Shown here piece after piece: positions 6,895 through 14,692 of a stretch of DNA of 34,718 nucleotides. Source of the DNA: Phycisphaerae bacterium (lineage in GTDB: Bacteria > Planctomycetota > Phycisphaerae > Sedimentisphaerales > Anaerobacaceae). The stretch spans positions 1 to 34,718 of the forward strand of contig JAUXAB010000038.1 in NCBI GenBank assembly GCA_030615025.1. Direction: 5' to 3'. The notes under the pieces are model-generated. The model was not told the DNA's origin. It did no database searches and saw nothing but the letters and a program-made list of their open reading frames with translations. Position 1 is the stretch's first letter. Each line of letters opens with the position of its first letter. Made by a program: the position numbers and the translations under genes.

Positions 6895-7857
6895 ATGAAA
6901 AAGGCCTTACCAATCATCATTGCACTCGTCGCAATTGCCATCGTTTTTATCGGAATCGGAATTGTAAGAAATAAAGGCAAACAAACAAGCCAACGCCGGA
7001 TAGCGGTAATCCCTAAAGCCACTACGCATATTTTCTGGCAATCGGTTCGCAGCGGGGCGGAGAAGGCAGGCGAGGACATCGGCGTTAAAATCTTCTGGAA
7101 CGGGCCTAAACGCGAGACCGACCGGGAAGAGCAAATCCAAATCATCGAGGACTTTATTGTGCAGAAAGTTTCGGGCATTGTTCTTGCGCCGCTCGACAGC
7201 AAGGCACTGGTGCCAAAAGTAGAGGAATTATTCGAAAAAAACATACCCTGCGTGATTATTGACTCAGGAATCGACACAGACAAATATGTTTGCTTTGCGG
7301 CAACGGACAACTATGTCGGCGGCATAATTGCATCCAGGCGGATGGGCAAAATTCTCAACGGCAAAGGAAAAATAGTAGTCGTGAAGTATGTGCCCGGTTC
7401 GGCCTCGACAACGAATCGTGAAAACGGCTTTATCGATACCATCAAAAAAGAGTTCCCCGAAATCGAAATCGTGGATGCCCAATACGGCAAGGATACCGTT
7501 GAGACGGCATTGCAGGTTACCGAAGACATGCTGACGAAAAACGCCGAGCTTGATGGGCTGTTTGCGTGCAATGCGTCTACTTCAGTAGGAGCGCTGCAAG
7601 GACTGCGAAGCCAGGGCCGTGCAGGCAAAATCAAGATGATTGGTTTTGACACCGAGAAGGCGCTGATTGATGGATTGAAGGAAGGAATTATCGATTCGCT
7701 TGTGGCACAAAATCCGTATAAGATGGGCTATGAAGGCGTTAAAGCAGTAATTGACAAACTTGACGGCAAAGAGGTACCCAGGCGTATAGATACGGGGGTG
7801 GAATTAGTGACTAAAGAGAACCTGGAGACACCGGAGATTCAGGCATTACTGAGATGA
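6895..7857 (+). CDS. Sugar ABC transporter substrate-binding protein, paralogue 2
   Basis: 320-residue RbsB-like periplasmic sugar-binding protein and near twin of the product of 5673-6644. The hydrophobic N-terminal segment (about 5-24) is followed by RIAVIPKATTHIFWQSVRSGAEKA, GIVLAPLDSKALVP, IPCVIIDSGIDTD, ATDNYVGG, LDGLFACNASTSVGAL, IKMIGFDTEKALIDG and VAQNPYKMGYEGVKAV. The two proteins differ mainly in surface charges and in the region after GFD, which may alter ligand choice. ATG 6895 has a good AGGGAG site 8-9 bases upstream, better than its paralogue. Its stop overlaps the ATPase start (ATGA), implying translational coupling, so this copy is the one wired to the transporter. Confidence 0.9.
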   Translation: MKKALPIIIALVAIAIVFIGIGIVRNKGKQTSQRRIAVIPKATTHIFWQSVRSGAEKAGEDIGVKIFWNGPKRETDREEQIQIIEDFIVQKVSGIVLAPLDSKALVPKVEELFEKNIPCVIIDSGIDTDKYVCFAATDNYVGGIIASRRMGKILNGKGKIVVVKYVPGSASTTNRENGFIDTIKKEFPEIEIVDAQYGKDTVETALQVTEDMLTKNAELDGLFACNASTSVGALQGLRSQGRAGKIKMIGFDTEKALIDGLKEGIIDSLVAQNPYKMGYEGVKAVIDKLDGKEVPRRIDTGVELVTKENLETPEIQALLR

Positions 7858-9380
7858 CCACATCAGTGCAAAGTAACCGCAGCGACACCGGCGTTGCGCT
7901 GCGAATGACGGGGATATCCAAGAGCTTCGGGCCTGTGCAGGCTCTTTTCGATGTTAGCTTTACGGTACGAGCTGGAACAGTCCACGCTTTGGTGGGTGAG
8001 AATGGCGCGGGTAAATCCACACTTGTGAAGATTTTAGCGGGTGTTTATCAGCCGGATGAGGGCTTAATTGAAATCCACCAAAAGCCTTACACATTCGACA
8101 AGCCGGAGCAAGCCCTAACAGTCGGCGTATCGATGATTTATCAGGATTTGGACCTGGCTGAACACTTGACCGTAGCCGAAAATGTTTTCTTAGGCAATGA
8201 GCCTGCGGGCATTCTGCCGTTCACCGTTGATTACAAAGCGATGGTGAAGAGAACGGCGGAATTAGCCAAAAGTTTCAACTTCGATATTGACCCGACCGCC
8301 GTAGTATCGGAGCTTCCCACCGGGGATTGCCAGGTCGCTGCGATTATAAAAGCCCTTACACGCAAGGCTTCGATTATTGTTATGGATGAGCCAACATCGT
8401 CGCTGTCTGAAACCGAGGTCGCCAGACTCTTTGAGGTAGTTAGACGGCTGCGAATAAAAGGGATTTCAGTCATTTATATCTCTCACCGCCTGGAAGAGAT
8501 AATCGGTCTGGCTGACGATGTTACTGTTTTACGCGACGGCAAGGTCGTTCACTCCGAATCAGTTACGAAGCTGGATATTGCCCAAATCATTCGTTATATG
8601 GTTGGGCGTGAACTGACGGAATTTTTTCCAGCCCGTGATGTTAAACCTGGTGACGTTCGCGTAAGTGTCAACAATCTTTCATCGGACAGGCGGATAAGGG
8701 ATATTTCTTTCAATATTCGGTCGGGAGAGATTGTGGGGATGGCCGGTCTTGTCGGTGCAGGCCGAACAGAAGTTGCACGAGCCATCTTCGGTGTTGACAA
8801 GAAAGCTTCGGGCTCAATAGTGCTTGATAACAAAGAGCTGTCAATCAATTCTCCCGCTGATGCTATATCCAACGGCATCGCTTTACTAACTGAAGACCGC
8901 AAACGAACCGGCTTGTGCCTCGGACTTGCGTGCAGCTGGAACGTGACTATAGCAAGCCTGGGTTTAATAGGGATGAAGAGAATAATCAATCCGGCCAAAG
9001 AAAATAAAATCGCTGCGGATGTGGGAGCGCAATTATCCATCAAATGGTTGAGCCCACAAGCCCCGGTGGACTCCTTATCCGGCGGTAACCAACAGAAACT
9101 CCTGATTGCGCGGTGGCTGCTGGCGAAGTCTAAATTTATGATTTTTGACGAACCGACCCGTGGTATCGATGTCGGAGCCAAGAAGGAAGTGTACTCACTT
9201 CTTAACAGGCTCGCCGAGCAGGGCAAAGCGATACTGTTTATATCATCCGAATTGGGCGAGCTGTTCGGGATAACGGACCGGATTTTAGTGATGCGCCGGG
9301 GACGACTTGTGGGAAATTTAAAGACCAGCGAAACCACACAGGAAGAAGTTATGCATCTGGCGGCGGTGGAGACAAACTAA
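7854..9380 (+). CDS. Sugar ABC transporter ATP-binding protein (RbsA/MglA type, two ABC domains)
   Basis: Cytoplasmic ATPase that powers sugar uptake with the permease encoded next. The 508 residues form two fused ABC domains, as usual for this family. Domain 1 has Walker A GENGAGKST at 48-56, a C-loop reading LPTGDCQ in place of the usual LSxGxxQ, and Walker B IIVMDEPTSSL with the switch His in YISHRLEE. Domain 2 has the degenerate Walker A GLVGAGRTE typical of RbsA-like proteins, a canonical LSGGNQQK signature and Walker B FMIFDEPTRGID. The start overlaps the stop of the binding-protein gene by ATGA, and the permease starts directly after its stop. The substrate is probably a pentose or similar sugar but is not determined. 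Confidence 0.93.
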   Translation: MTTSVQSNRSDTGVALRMTGISKSFGPVQALFDVSFTVRAGTVHALVGENGAGKSTLVKILAGVYQPDEGLIEIHQKPYTFDKPEQALTVGVSMIYQDLDLAEHLTVAENVFLGNEPAGILPFTVDYKAMVKRTAELAKSFNFDIDPTAVVSELPTGDCQVAAIIKALTRKASIIVMDEPTSSLSETEVARLFEVVRRLRIKGISVIYISHRLEEIIGLADDVTVLRDGKVVHSESVTKLDIAQIIRYMVGRELTEFFPARDVKPGDVRVSVNNLSSDRRIRDISFNIRSGEIVGMAGLVGAGRTEVARAIFGVDKKASGSIVLDNKELSINSPADAISNGIALLTEDRKRTGLCLGLACSWNVTIASLGLIGMKRIINPAKENKIAADVGAQLSIKWLSPQAPVDSLSGGNQQKLLIARWLLAKSKFMIFDEPTRGIDVGAKKEVYSLLNRLAEQGKAILFISSELGELFGITDRILVMRRGRLVGNLKTSETTQEEVMHLAAVETN

Positions 9381-10340
9381 ATGAGCAAATTTGCGAGACA
9401 GCTACTGCCCTTCGGTAGTCTGACACTGATAATCTGTATTCTATCGGCACTAAAGCCGGATACATTCCTTACGATGGAAAACTTTATGAACGTGCTGCGC
9501 CGCTCAAGTGTGAACGGCATCATCGCAATCGGTATGACATCGATTATCATATCCGCAGGAATAGACCTTTCCGTGGGATCAATGCTGGCTCTTTCCGGTA
9601 TGGTGGGCGCGTACGCGATGGTTACTATGGGTGGGTCGGACCCGCAGGGAAGCGCCCTTGTTGTTGGTACAGTCCTGGGGGGTGTTGTGGGCATCATTTG
9701 CGGTTTCTTGAATGGCGTGCTTGTTACAAAACTAAAGCTCCAACCGTTTATCGTGACATTGGGTACTATGAGCGTATTTCGCGGGATATCCTATGTGATG
9801 AACAACGGACAGCCGTACAATGTGCCGAGCTACAAGTATCTTGGCGAAGGCATTGTGCTGGGGATTCCTATTTCCGTCGTAATTTTTGCCGTCATTATCG
9901 CCATAGCCGGCTTTCTTTTAAGATACAGTCGATTAGGGCGATATACTTACGCTATTGGGTCCAATCGTGTGGCGGCCTTCCACGCCGGCGTAAATGTAGA
10001 CCGTAACCTTATCTACATCTATACCTTCACGGGTCTTCTTGTGGGCATAGCGTCGATGATTGCGACCAGCCGGACCGTCTCAGCTCAGCCAACGGCCGGT
10101 ATTGCCCTCGAGCTCGACATTATCGCATCGGTTGTGATCGGTGGTGCGAGCCTGGCCGGCGGTCGAGGAACCATAACCGGAACAATTATCGGAACATTGC
10201 TGATAAGTGTCTTGCGAAACGGCTGTACCCTGCTGGGAATATCAACGCATGTCCAACTGATTGTTATCGGTATGATTATAATTCTCGCCGTTGCGGTTGA
10301 CCAGCTGGCACGGACAAAAACAAGAGAAGTGCAAGCGTAA
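9381..10340 (+). CDS. Sugar ABC transporter permease (RbsC type)
   Basis: Inner-membrane channel subunit of 319 residues with about eight to ten hydrophobic segments. Family hallmarks are MENFMNVLRRSSVNGIIAIGMTSIIISAGIDLSVGSMLALSGM near the N-terminus (cited in pieces: NVLRRSSVNG, IAIGMT, GIDLSVGS), LQPFIVTLGTMSVFRG, GRYTYAIGSN..AAFHAGVN, and ELDIIASVVIGGASLAGGRG near the C-terminus (the EAA-like loop that contacts the ATPase). Its ATG follows the ATPase stop without a gap, so the two are surely cotranscribed. After it come 165 bases without a gene before the sigma factor. Confidence 0.93.
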   Translation: MSKFARQLLPFGSLTLIICILSALKPDTFLTMENFMNVLRRSSVNGIIAIGMTSIIISAGIDLSVGSMLALSGMVGAYAMVTMGGSDPQGSALVVGTVLGGVVGIICGFLNGVLVTKLKLQPFIVTLGTMSVFRGISYVMNNGQPYNVPSYKYLGEGIVLGIPISVVIFAVIIAIAGFLLRYSRLGRYTYAIGSNRVAAFHAGVNVDRNLIYIYTFTGLLVGIASMIATSRTVSAQPTAGIALELDIIASVVIGGASLAGGRGTITGTIIGTLLISVLRNGCTLLGISTHVQLIVIGMIIILAVAVDQLARTKTREVQA

Positions 10341-10505
10341 AGTCACATCTCCTGTTGCGTGATGCTTTTTGTGTATATCATATAGCAGATTTGCTGTTTT
10401 CAACTAATCCTGCCGTTTTCGAGAAAAAAAATCCATTTTTTTCGCCAACACCTTGGCATCCTCGAGCATTATACTAATAGATGAACGAAGGCTGACTCGG
10501 GATGG

Positions 10506-11084
10506 ATGCAAACTGTGAATGAGATAAACGCGGGTTTTGAGGCAGAAGCGGACCAGGCAGCCAGCGAACGGTCATCAGAGGCAAATTTTGTAGATATATT
10601 TTTAGCGGAGCTTGGGCGCCTCAAGCGGATTATCGCTGGTATGGGGTTAAGCGCTGCAGATGGCGAGGATGTTCTGCAGGATGTGTCGATTCAGGCGTTA
10701 AGGCGAGCCGGAAAGTACCAAACTAAAGAGGACAGCGTTCGGTGGTTGATAAAAGTTACAGTCAACAGATGCCTGATGGAACATCGACGTCGGCGAAGTT
10801 TTCGCAGGCGAGCTTCCGAAATCCTGAAACGCCGGCCAGAGACCAAAACGGACTCAACAGCCGAGAACGTGATTGCCGCCGAGGAACTTGAGATTGTGCG
10901 AGAGAGCTTACAAGAACTGGATGATTCCTTGCTAACGCCTATGGTGCTGCGATATTTCTGTGATTTTAATTCCAAAGAGGTGGGCGAAATATTGGGGCTA
11001 AACCCGTCCACTGTACGAAGCCGCCTGCGAGAGGCGAGGATGATTCTTGCAAAGCGATTAATAGAACGGGGTATTGAACAATAA
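10506..11084 (+). CDS. ECF-type RNA polymerase sigma factor
   Basis: 192-residue sigma70-family regulator. Region 2 covers about residues 28-92: LAELGRLKRIIAGMGLSAADGEDVLQDVSIQALRR is read in pieces, with the hallmark DGEDVLQDV core-binding motif and VRWLIKVTVNRCLMEHRRRR for -10 recognition. After a charged linker, region 4 (about 125-185) has MVLRYFCDFNSKEVGEILGLNPSTVRSRLREAR, read as a helix-turn-helix (EVGEILGLN / STVRSRLREA). There is no sigma region 3, which places it with ECF or SigM-like factors. Its stop shares one base with the anti-sigma ATG. The 45-residue N-terminal tail before region 2 is longer than usual. No target promoter was identified. Confidence 0.88.
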   Translation: MQTVNEINAGFEAEADQAASERSSEANFVDIFLAELGRLKRIIAGMGLSAADGEDVLQDVSIQALRRAGKYQTKEDSVRWLIKVTVNRCLMEHRRRRSFRRRASEILKRRPETKTDSTAENVIAAEELEIVRESLQELDDSLLTPMVLRYFCDFNSKEVGEILGLNPSTVRSRLREARMILAKRLIERGIEQ

Positions 11085-11596
11085 TGGAAAAGTCATGCAA
11101 AGAGATTGAACAGATGCTGGTCGATTATTCTGATGGCCGGCTATCGCCGAGCGAATCGAGCGAGGTGGCTGAGCATTTAGAGGCATGTGAGCGCTGCCGG
11201 AGAATGCTGAATGCCCTGCAACGTTCGCTTGAACTAACAGGCGTCATCTGGGCGGATGGCCTGGCGGAGACAGAAGCCATTCGCATTCCAATCCCACAAA
11301 AAGCCAGAAAACTTCGCTGGCCCAGGTATGCCGCAGCGGCAGCAGGCATCATACTTCTGCTAACAACTTCTATAGTCTGGCATGCATTGATAAGGCCCGC
11401 AAAGAATGAAATAAATTTTGCTGAGATAGAACGCAGGATAGTCGAATCGGGCAGCGCCGCTCGATTATTAGCGGCAGCTGATTTGTTAGCTAAATACCCT
11501 GACGCCAAAACCATCGTAGAGCGACAATATCGTTACGTAGTCAAAACATATCCGGAAACGCCTGCGGCAGCCGAAGCCAAATCAAAGATACAATAA
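11084..11596 (+). CDS. Zinc-finger anti-sigma factor, single-pass membrane protein
   Basis: 170 residues. The N-terminal zinc-binding anti-sigma domain reads SCKEIEQMLVDYSDGRLS and then EHLEACERCRRML, giving the H-x3-C-x2-C pattern of the putative zinc-finger (ZAS) family. Such domains hold the partner sigma factor in an inactive complex at the membrane. One transmembrane segment at about residues 82-105 (AAAAAGIILLLTTSIVW) is followed by a C-terminal outside domain of about 65 residues with no clear family. Start and sigma-factor stop overlap by one base, so partner assignment is strong. The next gene starts 22 bases after it. Confidence 0.82.
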   Translation: MEKSCKEIEQMLVDYSDGRLSPSESSEVAEHLEACERCRRMLNALQRSLELTGVIWADGLAETEAIRIPIPQKARKLRWPRYAAAAAGIILLLTTSIVWHALIRPAKNEINFAEIERRIVESGSAARLLAAADLLAKYPDAKTIVERQYRYVVKTYPETPAAAEAKSKIQ

Positions 11597-11618
11597 TTTA
11601 GTTAAGGAGATTAGAAAA

Positions 11619-12710
11619 ATGATTAAGTCAAGAAAACACCAATTAGTAATCGCCCTGATTTTAGCCTGCATTTGCGTTCCAGTACTAAGTGCCGAGCCTA
11701 ATGAGACTAAAACAGAACTAAAATTTGAAATCAGCACAAGGGTAAGAAGTAAAGGGCTTAGAAGATTTACTGGCCCCGTTAAACCAAAGTATGTTGCCAT
11801 ATTTTCTATGAGTGACCTGTCTCGATTTTATCCTGGTGTCTGGACCAATAATTACACGGAAATGGCAAAGATGATTTTAGCCACTTCTGCCGGACAATCT
11901 ATGTCCGAGATACAAAAGGAATTACTCAAAGCAGATAGAGCCATCTCCACGATTAGTAGAATAAGCAAAGCTCAAATGCATGGCATCGTTAAATATAAAG
12001 TAGAAGATACCGAATTTGGACTTTACGCCTTTACCCTTGAAGATGCTAAATTGGTGACTGAGGCGTTCGTTGAGACCCTGACCAAAAAAGCACGTGAAAA
12101 GCTGCCCCCTTTACTCGAGAAGTTTATGAATGAACTAAAGCCGAGACTGCAAGACTATCGGGAAAGGACAGCTGATATTAAAAAGAAATTGACCGAAAAG
12201 GAGCCTGAAGTAAAGTCAGCAGAATCAGCGTATAAGACGCTTAAGAATACTGACCGCTATAGAATCCTTGCTGATACGGAAGCTTATGAAAAAGCAAAGG
12301 AAACCATAGCGCAAATGAACAAAATGCTTAGTATTCTCGACATAGAGATTGCAGGGACAAGTGAGAAGTTAGAAGTTATCGAAAAGTTTAGAGAGTCAGA
12401 CAACTTCTCCAACGCGACTTTAGAAAAACTTGAGCAGATGTTTGTTGAACAGATGGTTGAGTTGAGGGGCGCCATGGGTCGCAAAGAAGCTGCACTCAGG
12501 CTTCGTGACCGGGGCAAACAGTTTTATGATTTTTTCGACGCATGGACCGGTCTTGACCGTGATGTGAACAGTTTGAAAAACAATTTGAAAGATTATGAAA
12601 AGAGAGTGCTTTACTACGAAGAACAGATAGCCAACCCACACCCGGAACTACTGCCGCCGAAGGTGCTCCAGAACAAGGTAACCATTTATCCGGTGCTGGT
12701 TGAAGAGTGA
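11619..12710 (+). CDS. Secreted coiled-coil protein of unknown function
   Basis: 363 residues; signal peptide at 1-25 ending VPVLSAEP (signal peptidase I site after Ala). The central part from about 165 to 330 is helical and charged, with heptad-like stretches (AYEKAKETIAQMNKMLSIL; LEKLEQMFVEQMVELRGAM), so long coiled coils are likely. A smaller N-terminal domain precedes it. No enzymatic motif was recognised. AAGGAG lies 9-10 bases before the ATG. It follows the sigma/anti-sigma pair by 22 bases on the same strand and may be part of that transcript, which would make it a candidate signal or target protein of the sigma system; this is inference. Confidence 0.75.
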   Translation: MIKSRKHQLVIALILACICVPVLSAEPNETKTELKFEISTRVRSKGLRRFTGPVKPKYVAIFSMSDLSRFYPGVWTNNYTEMAKMILATSAGQSMSEIQKELLKADRAISTISRISKAQMHGIVKYKVEDTEFGLYAFTLEDAKLVTEAFVETLTKKAREKLPPLLEKFMNELKPRLQDYRERTADIKKKLTEKEPEVKSAESAYKTLKNTDRYRILADTEAYEKAKETIAQMNKMLSILDIEIAGTSEKLEVIEKFRESDNFSNATLEKLEQMFVEQMVELRGAMGRKEAALRLRDRGKQFYDFFDAWTGLDRDVNSLKNNLKDYEKRVLYYEEQIANPHPELLPPKVLQNKVTIYPVLVEE

Positions 12711-12759
12711 GGCGGTATTATAAGACCATCTATTTTTTAATTTATTTTTAAGATGGGGC

Positions 12760-12788
12760 TTGACAAAAGTTAAAGAATCTGGTAAAAT
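12760..12788 (+). promoter_or_regulatory. sigma70-type promoter of the trp operon
   Basis: TTGACA at 12760-12765, a 17-base spacer and TAAAAT at 12783-12788. The expected transcription start is about 12795, only a few bases before the leader-peptide ATG at 12798. Confidence 0.8.
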
Positions 12789-12797
12789 GGTGTTATT

Positions 12798-12851
12798 ATG
12801 AAGCAAATTAACCGTAAAAACACCTGTAACTGGTGGTGGCCTGCGGAGTAA
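12798..12851 (+). CDS. trpL: trp operon leader peptide
   Basis: A 17-codon frame, MKQINRKNTCNWWWPAE, with three consecutive Trp codons at 12831-12839 followed by Pro and two more codons before TAA. The ribosome stalls on these codons when charged tRNA-Trp is scarce. There is no Shine-Dalgarno sequence, and the predicted transcript start is only about 0-5 bases upstream, so translation would be leaderless or nearly so. The stop codon lies in the loop of the first RNA hairpin, as expected for an attenuation leader. Confidence 0.88.
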   Translation: MKQINRKNTCNWWWPAE

Positions 12852-12940
12852 AATCCAGCAGGTGAGCGGTAGTTTGCTATAAAAATTTGTTAGATTTGTG
12901 GAAAACGCAGCCTGTTGGAAAACAGCAGGCTGCTTTTTTT
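12840..12940 (+). terminator. trp attenuator (antiterminator and intrinsic terminator)
   Basis: Four RNA segments are visible. Segment 1 is CCTGC (12840-12844), directly after the Trp codons. Segment 2 is CCAGCAGG (12855-12862). Segment 3 is GCAGCCTGTTGG (12907-12918). Segment 4 is CAGGCTGC (12926-12933), followed by seven T. Segments 1:2 pair over 5 bp. Segments 2:3 pair over 8 bp with one G-U (antiterminator). Segments 3:4 pair over 8 bp and, with the T-tract, make an intrinsic terminator. A ribosome stalled at the Trp codons covers segment 1 and frees 2 to pair with 3, allowing read-through into trpE. Confidence 0.88.
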
Positions 12941-13028
12941 GTTTGTGTTTTTAGTGATTTGCGAATAAAAATTACGATAATTCGTCCTTCACAGCAGCTT
13001 TGCTACGGAGAATGGAAAGGTTCAGACT

Positions 13029-14621
13029 ATGGATGATTATAGACAAATAATACGCAATGCCAAACCCGGACAAATCGTGCCAATCGTCAAAGAAATCGAT
13101 ATGGACGAGCCGGTGGATTTTTTTGCCAGGCTAAGCGACTACGGGCGGGCTAAGAATTGCGCTTTGTTCGAGGCAAGCGACTATTTAGCAGAAAATGCGC
13201 TGAGTTTCGGCACGGCCAGGCCGGCACTTTACCTTACCGGCACCGGCGCTGATTTTACTATCAAGGCCTTGAGCAATACCGGCAGACGCATGATAGAATA
13301 TTTGTCCACCAAGAAGGAAAGGTTTGCTTTTTGCGAATCGGTCGAATTTGGCTCGGAGACGATTACCGGCCGAATTAAACAAATTCAAAAAACAGTAGAT
13401 GAGCAAACGCGGCTGCAAAGCACAAATCAAATGGACGTATTGCGGGCGGTGGCGTTTGCCTTTAGCCTTGCGAGCAAGCCGTTCCGTGTAACCTGCGGAT
13501 TGTTAGGAGCGATAAGCTACGATTTCATAGACCAGTTTGAAAAACTCCCTCAAAGTCACGAGGACTTGCTCGGCAATCCTGATTATGAACTTTACTTCGC
13601 CGACAATATCTTTCTGATGGACCACGAGCGAGGCCTCGGTTATGCAATTGTCAATTGTGTCGTAACCAACGGCGACCGTGACGCCATAATCGCCGAGGCA
13701 CAAGAGTGCTTCGACTACTATTTCAATGTCGCAAAACTCGATATGCCGAAGGCCGAAATTTATACGGGGTCGCTGCCAGCTACTTCAAGTGATACCAACC
13801 AAGCTGAGTACGAGAAGATGGTTAAACGCGCCAAGCAGCATATTCTTGACGGTGATATTCTTCAAGTAGTTTTGAGCAGGAGCCTAATCGAGCCCTGCCC
13901 GGATGAGCCGCTGGACGTTTATAAACGGCTGAGAGAATTGAACCCCTCGCCGTATATGTTTTACCTGAACACCGCCAACACGATATTGTTAGGCTCCAGC
14001 CCGGAATTGAATTTGCGTGTTAGCGGGACCGAGACTCGCAATGTGGAGATTAGACCGATAGCCGGCACAAAACCAAGAGGGCGAGCTGGAAAGAGCATCG
14101 ATGCTGACACCGATTTTAGATATGAGGCTGAGCTGAAGCTCGACCGCAAGGAATTGACCGAGCATATAATGCTGGTTGATTTGGCCAGAAACGATATTGC
14201 CCACGTGGCTGAGCCGGGCAGCAGAGTCGTTACAGAGTTACTAATAGTAGAAAAATACGCTTCAGTGCAACATCTGGTAAGTAATGTTAAAGGTAAACTC
14301 ACAAAAGAGCTTGACGCGTTAAATGCATATCTGGCTACCATGAATATGGGGACACTAACGGGAGCTCCAAAGATCGAAGCAATGAAGCTAATACGTCTAT
14401 ACGAAAAAACGAAACGCGGCTACTACGGCGGAGCAGTTATGTATCTGACCGTGGATGGCCAATTCGACAGCTGCATCACCATAAGAAGTCTGCAGGTCAA
14501 GGACCATACGGCTTATATTCGAGTCGGTGCCGGCATCGTGCATGACAGTGTCCCGAAGACAGAATTTGAGGAAACCGAACATAAGGCAACATCCTGCCTG
14601 CGTGCGGTTCGCGGAGAGTAG
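13029..14621 (+). CDS. trpE: Anthranilate synthase component I
   Basis: Chorismate to anthranilate, the first committed step of tryptophan synthesis; partner of TrpG, cytosolic. 530 residues, within the normal range. The N-terminal Trp-binding motif, usually LLES, reads LFEAS. Chorismate-binding domain motifs are QVVLSRSL, NPSPYMFYL, LGSSPELNLRV, IRPIAGTKPRGR, ELTEHIMLVDLARNDIA, QHLVSNVKG, GTLTGAPKIEAM and YYGGAVMYL near the C-terminus. GGAAAGG lies about 9 bases before ATG 13029. It is the first structural gene behind the attenuator at 12798-12940, with 88 bases of leader in between. Feedback inhibition is likely but not provable from the altered motif. Confidence 0.96.
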   Translation: MDDYRQIIRNAKPGQIVPIVKEIDMDEPVDFFARLSDYGRAKNCALFEASDYLAENALSFGTARPALYLTGTGADFTIKALSNTGRRMIEYLSTKKERFAFCESVEFGSETITGRIKQIQKTVDEQTRLQSTNQMDVLRAVAFAFSLASKPFRVTCGLLGAISYDFIDQFEKLPQSHEDLLGNPDYELYFADNIFLMDHERGLGYAIVNCVVTNGDRDAIIAEAQECFDYYFNVAKLDMPKAEIYTGSLPATSSDTNQAEYEKMVKRAKQHILDGDILQVVLSRSLIEPCPDEPLDVYKRLRELNPSPYMFYLNTANTILLGSSPELNLRVSGTETRNVEIRPIAGTKPRGRAGKSIDADTDFRYEAELKLDRKELTEHIMLVDLARNDIAHVAEPGSRVVTELLIVEKYASVQHLVSNVKGKLTKELDALNAYLATMNMGTLTGAPKIEAMKLIRLYEKTKRGYYGGAVMYLTVDGQFDSCITIRSLQVKDHTAYIRVGAGIVHDSVPKTEFEETEHKATSCLRAVRGE

Positions 14622-14644
14622 AAAGACAGAGGACAGAAGACAGA

Positions 14645-14666
14645 GCCCCGAACGTGAGTGAGGGGC
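14645..14666. repeat. Short inverted repeat in the trpE-trpG gap
   Basis: GCCCC (14645-14649) and GGGGC (14662-14666) flank GAACGTGAGTGA. Immediately upstream is a purine-rich low-complexity run (AGACAGAGGACAGAAGACAG). It is too short and lacks a T-run, so it is not a terminator. Confidence 0.45.
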
Positions 14667-14692
14667 AAAAAGACAAAAATAGGAACAATCCT

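Noticed and set aside
8594-9337. Open frame of 247 codons on the minus strand opposite the ABC ATPase
   Set aside because: It mirrors the coding frame of a clear ATPase gene, has no ribosome-binding site and an unnatural residue mix.
10341-10505. Promoter for the sigma-factor gene in the gap after the permease
   Set aside because: TTGGCA and TATACT boxes are present but only 11 bases apart; no pair with proper spacing was found.
12711-12759. CCATCT/AGATGG inverted repeat as terminator for the coiled-coil gene
   Set aside because: The stem is only 6 bp with a long AT-rich loop, and the T-rich run is inside the loop rather than after the stem.
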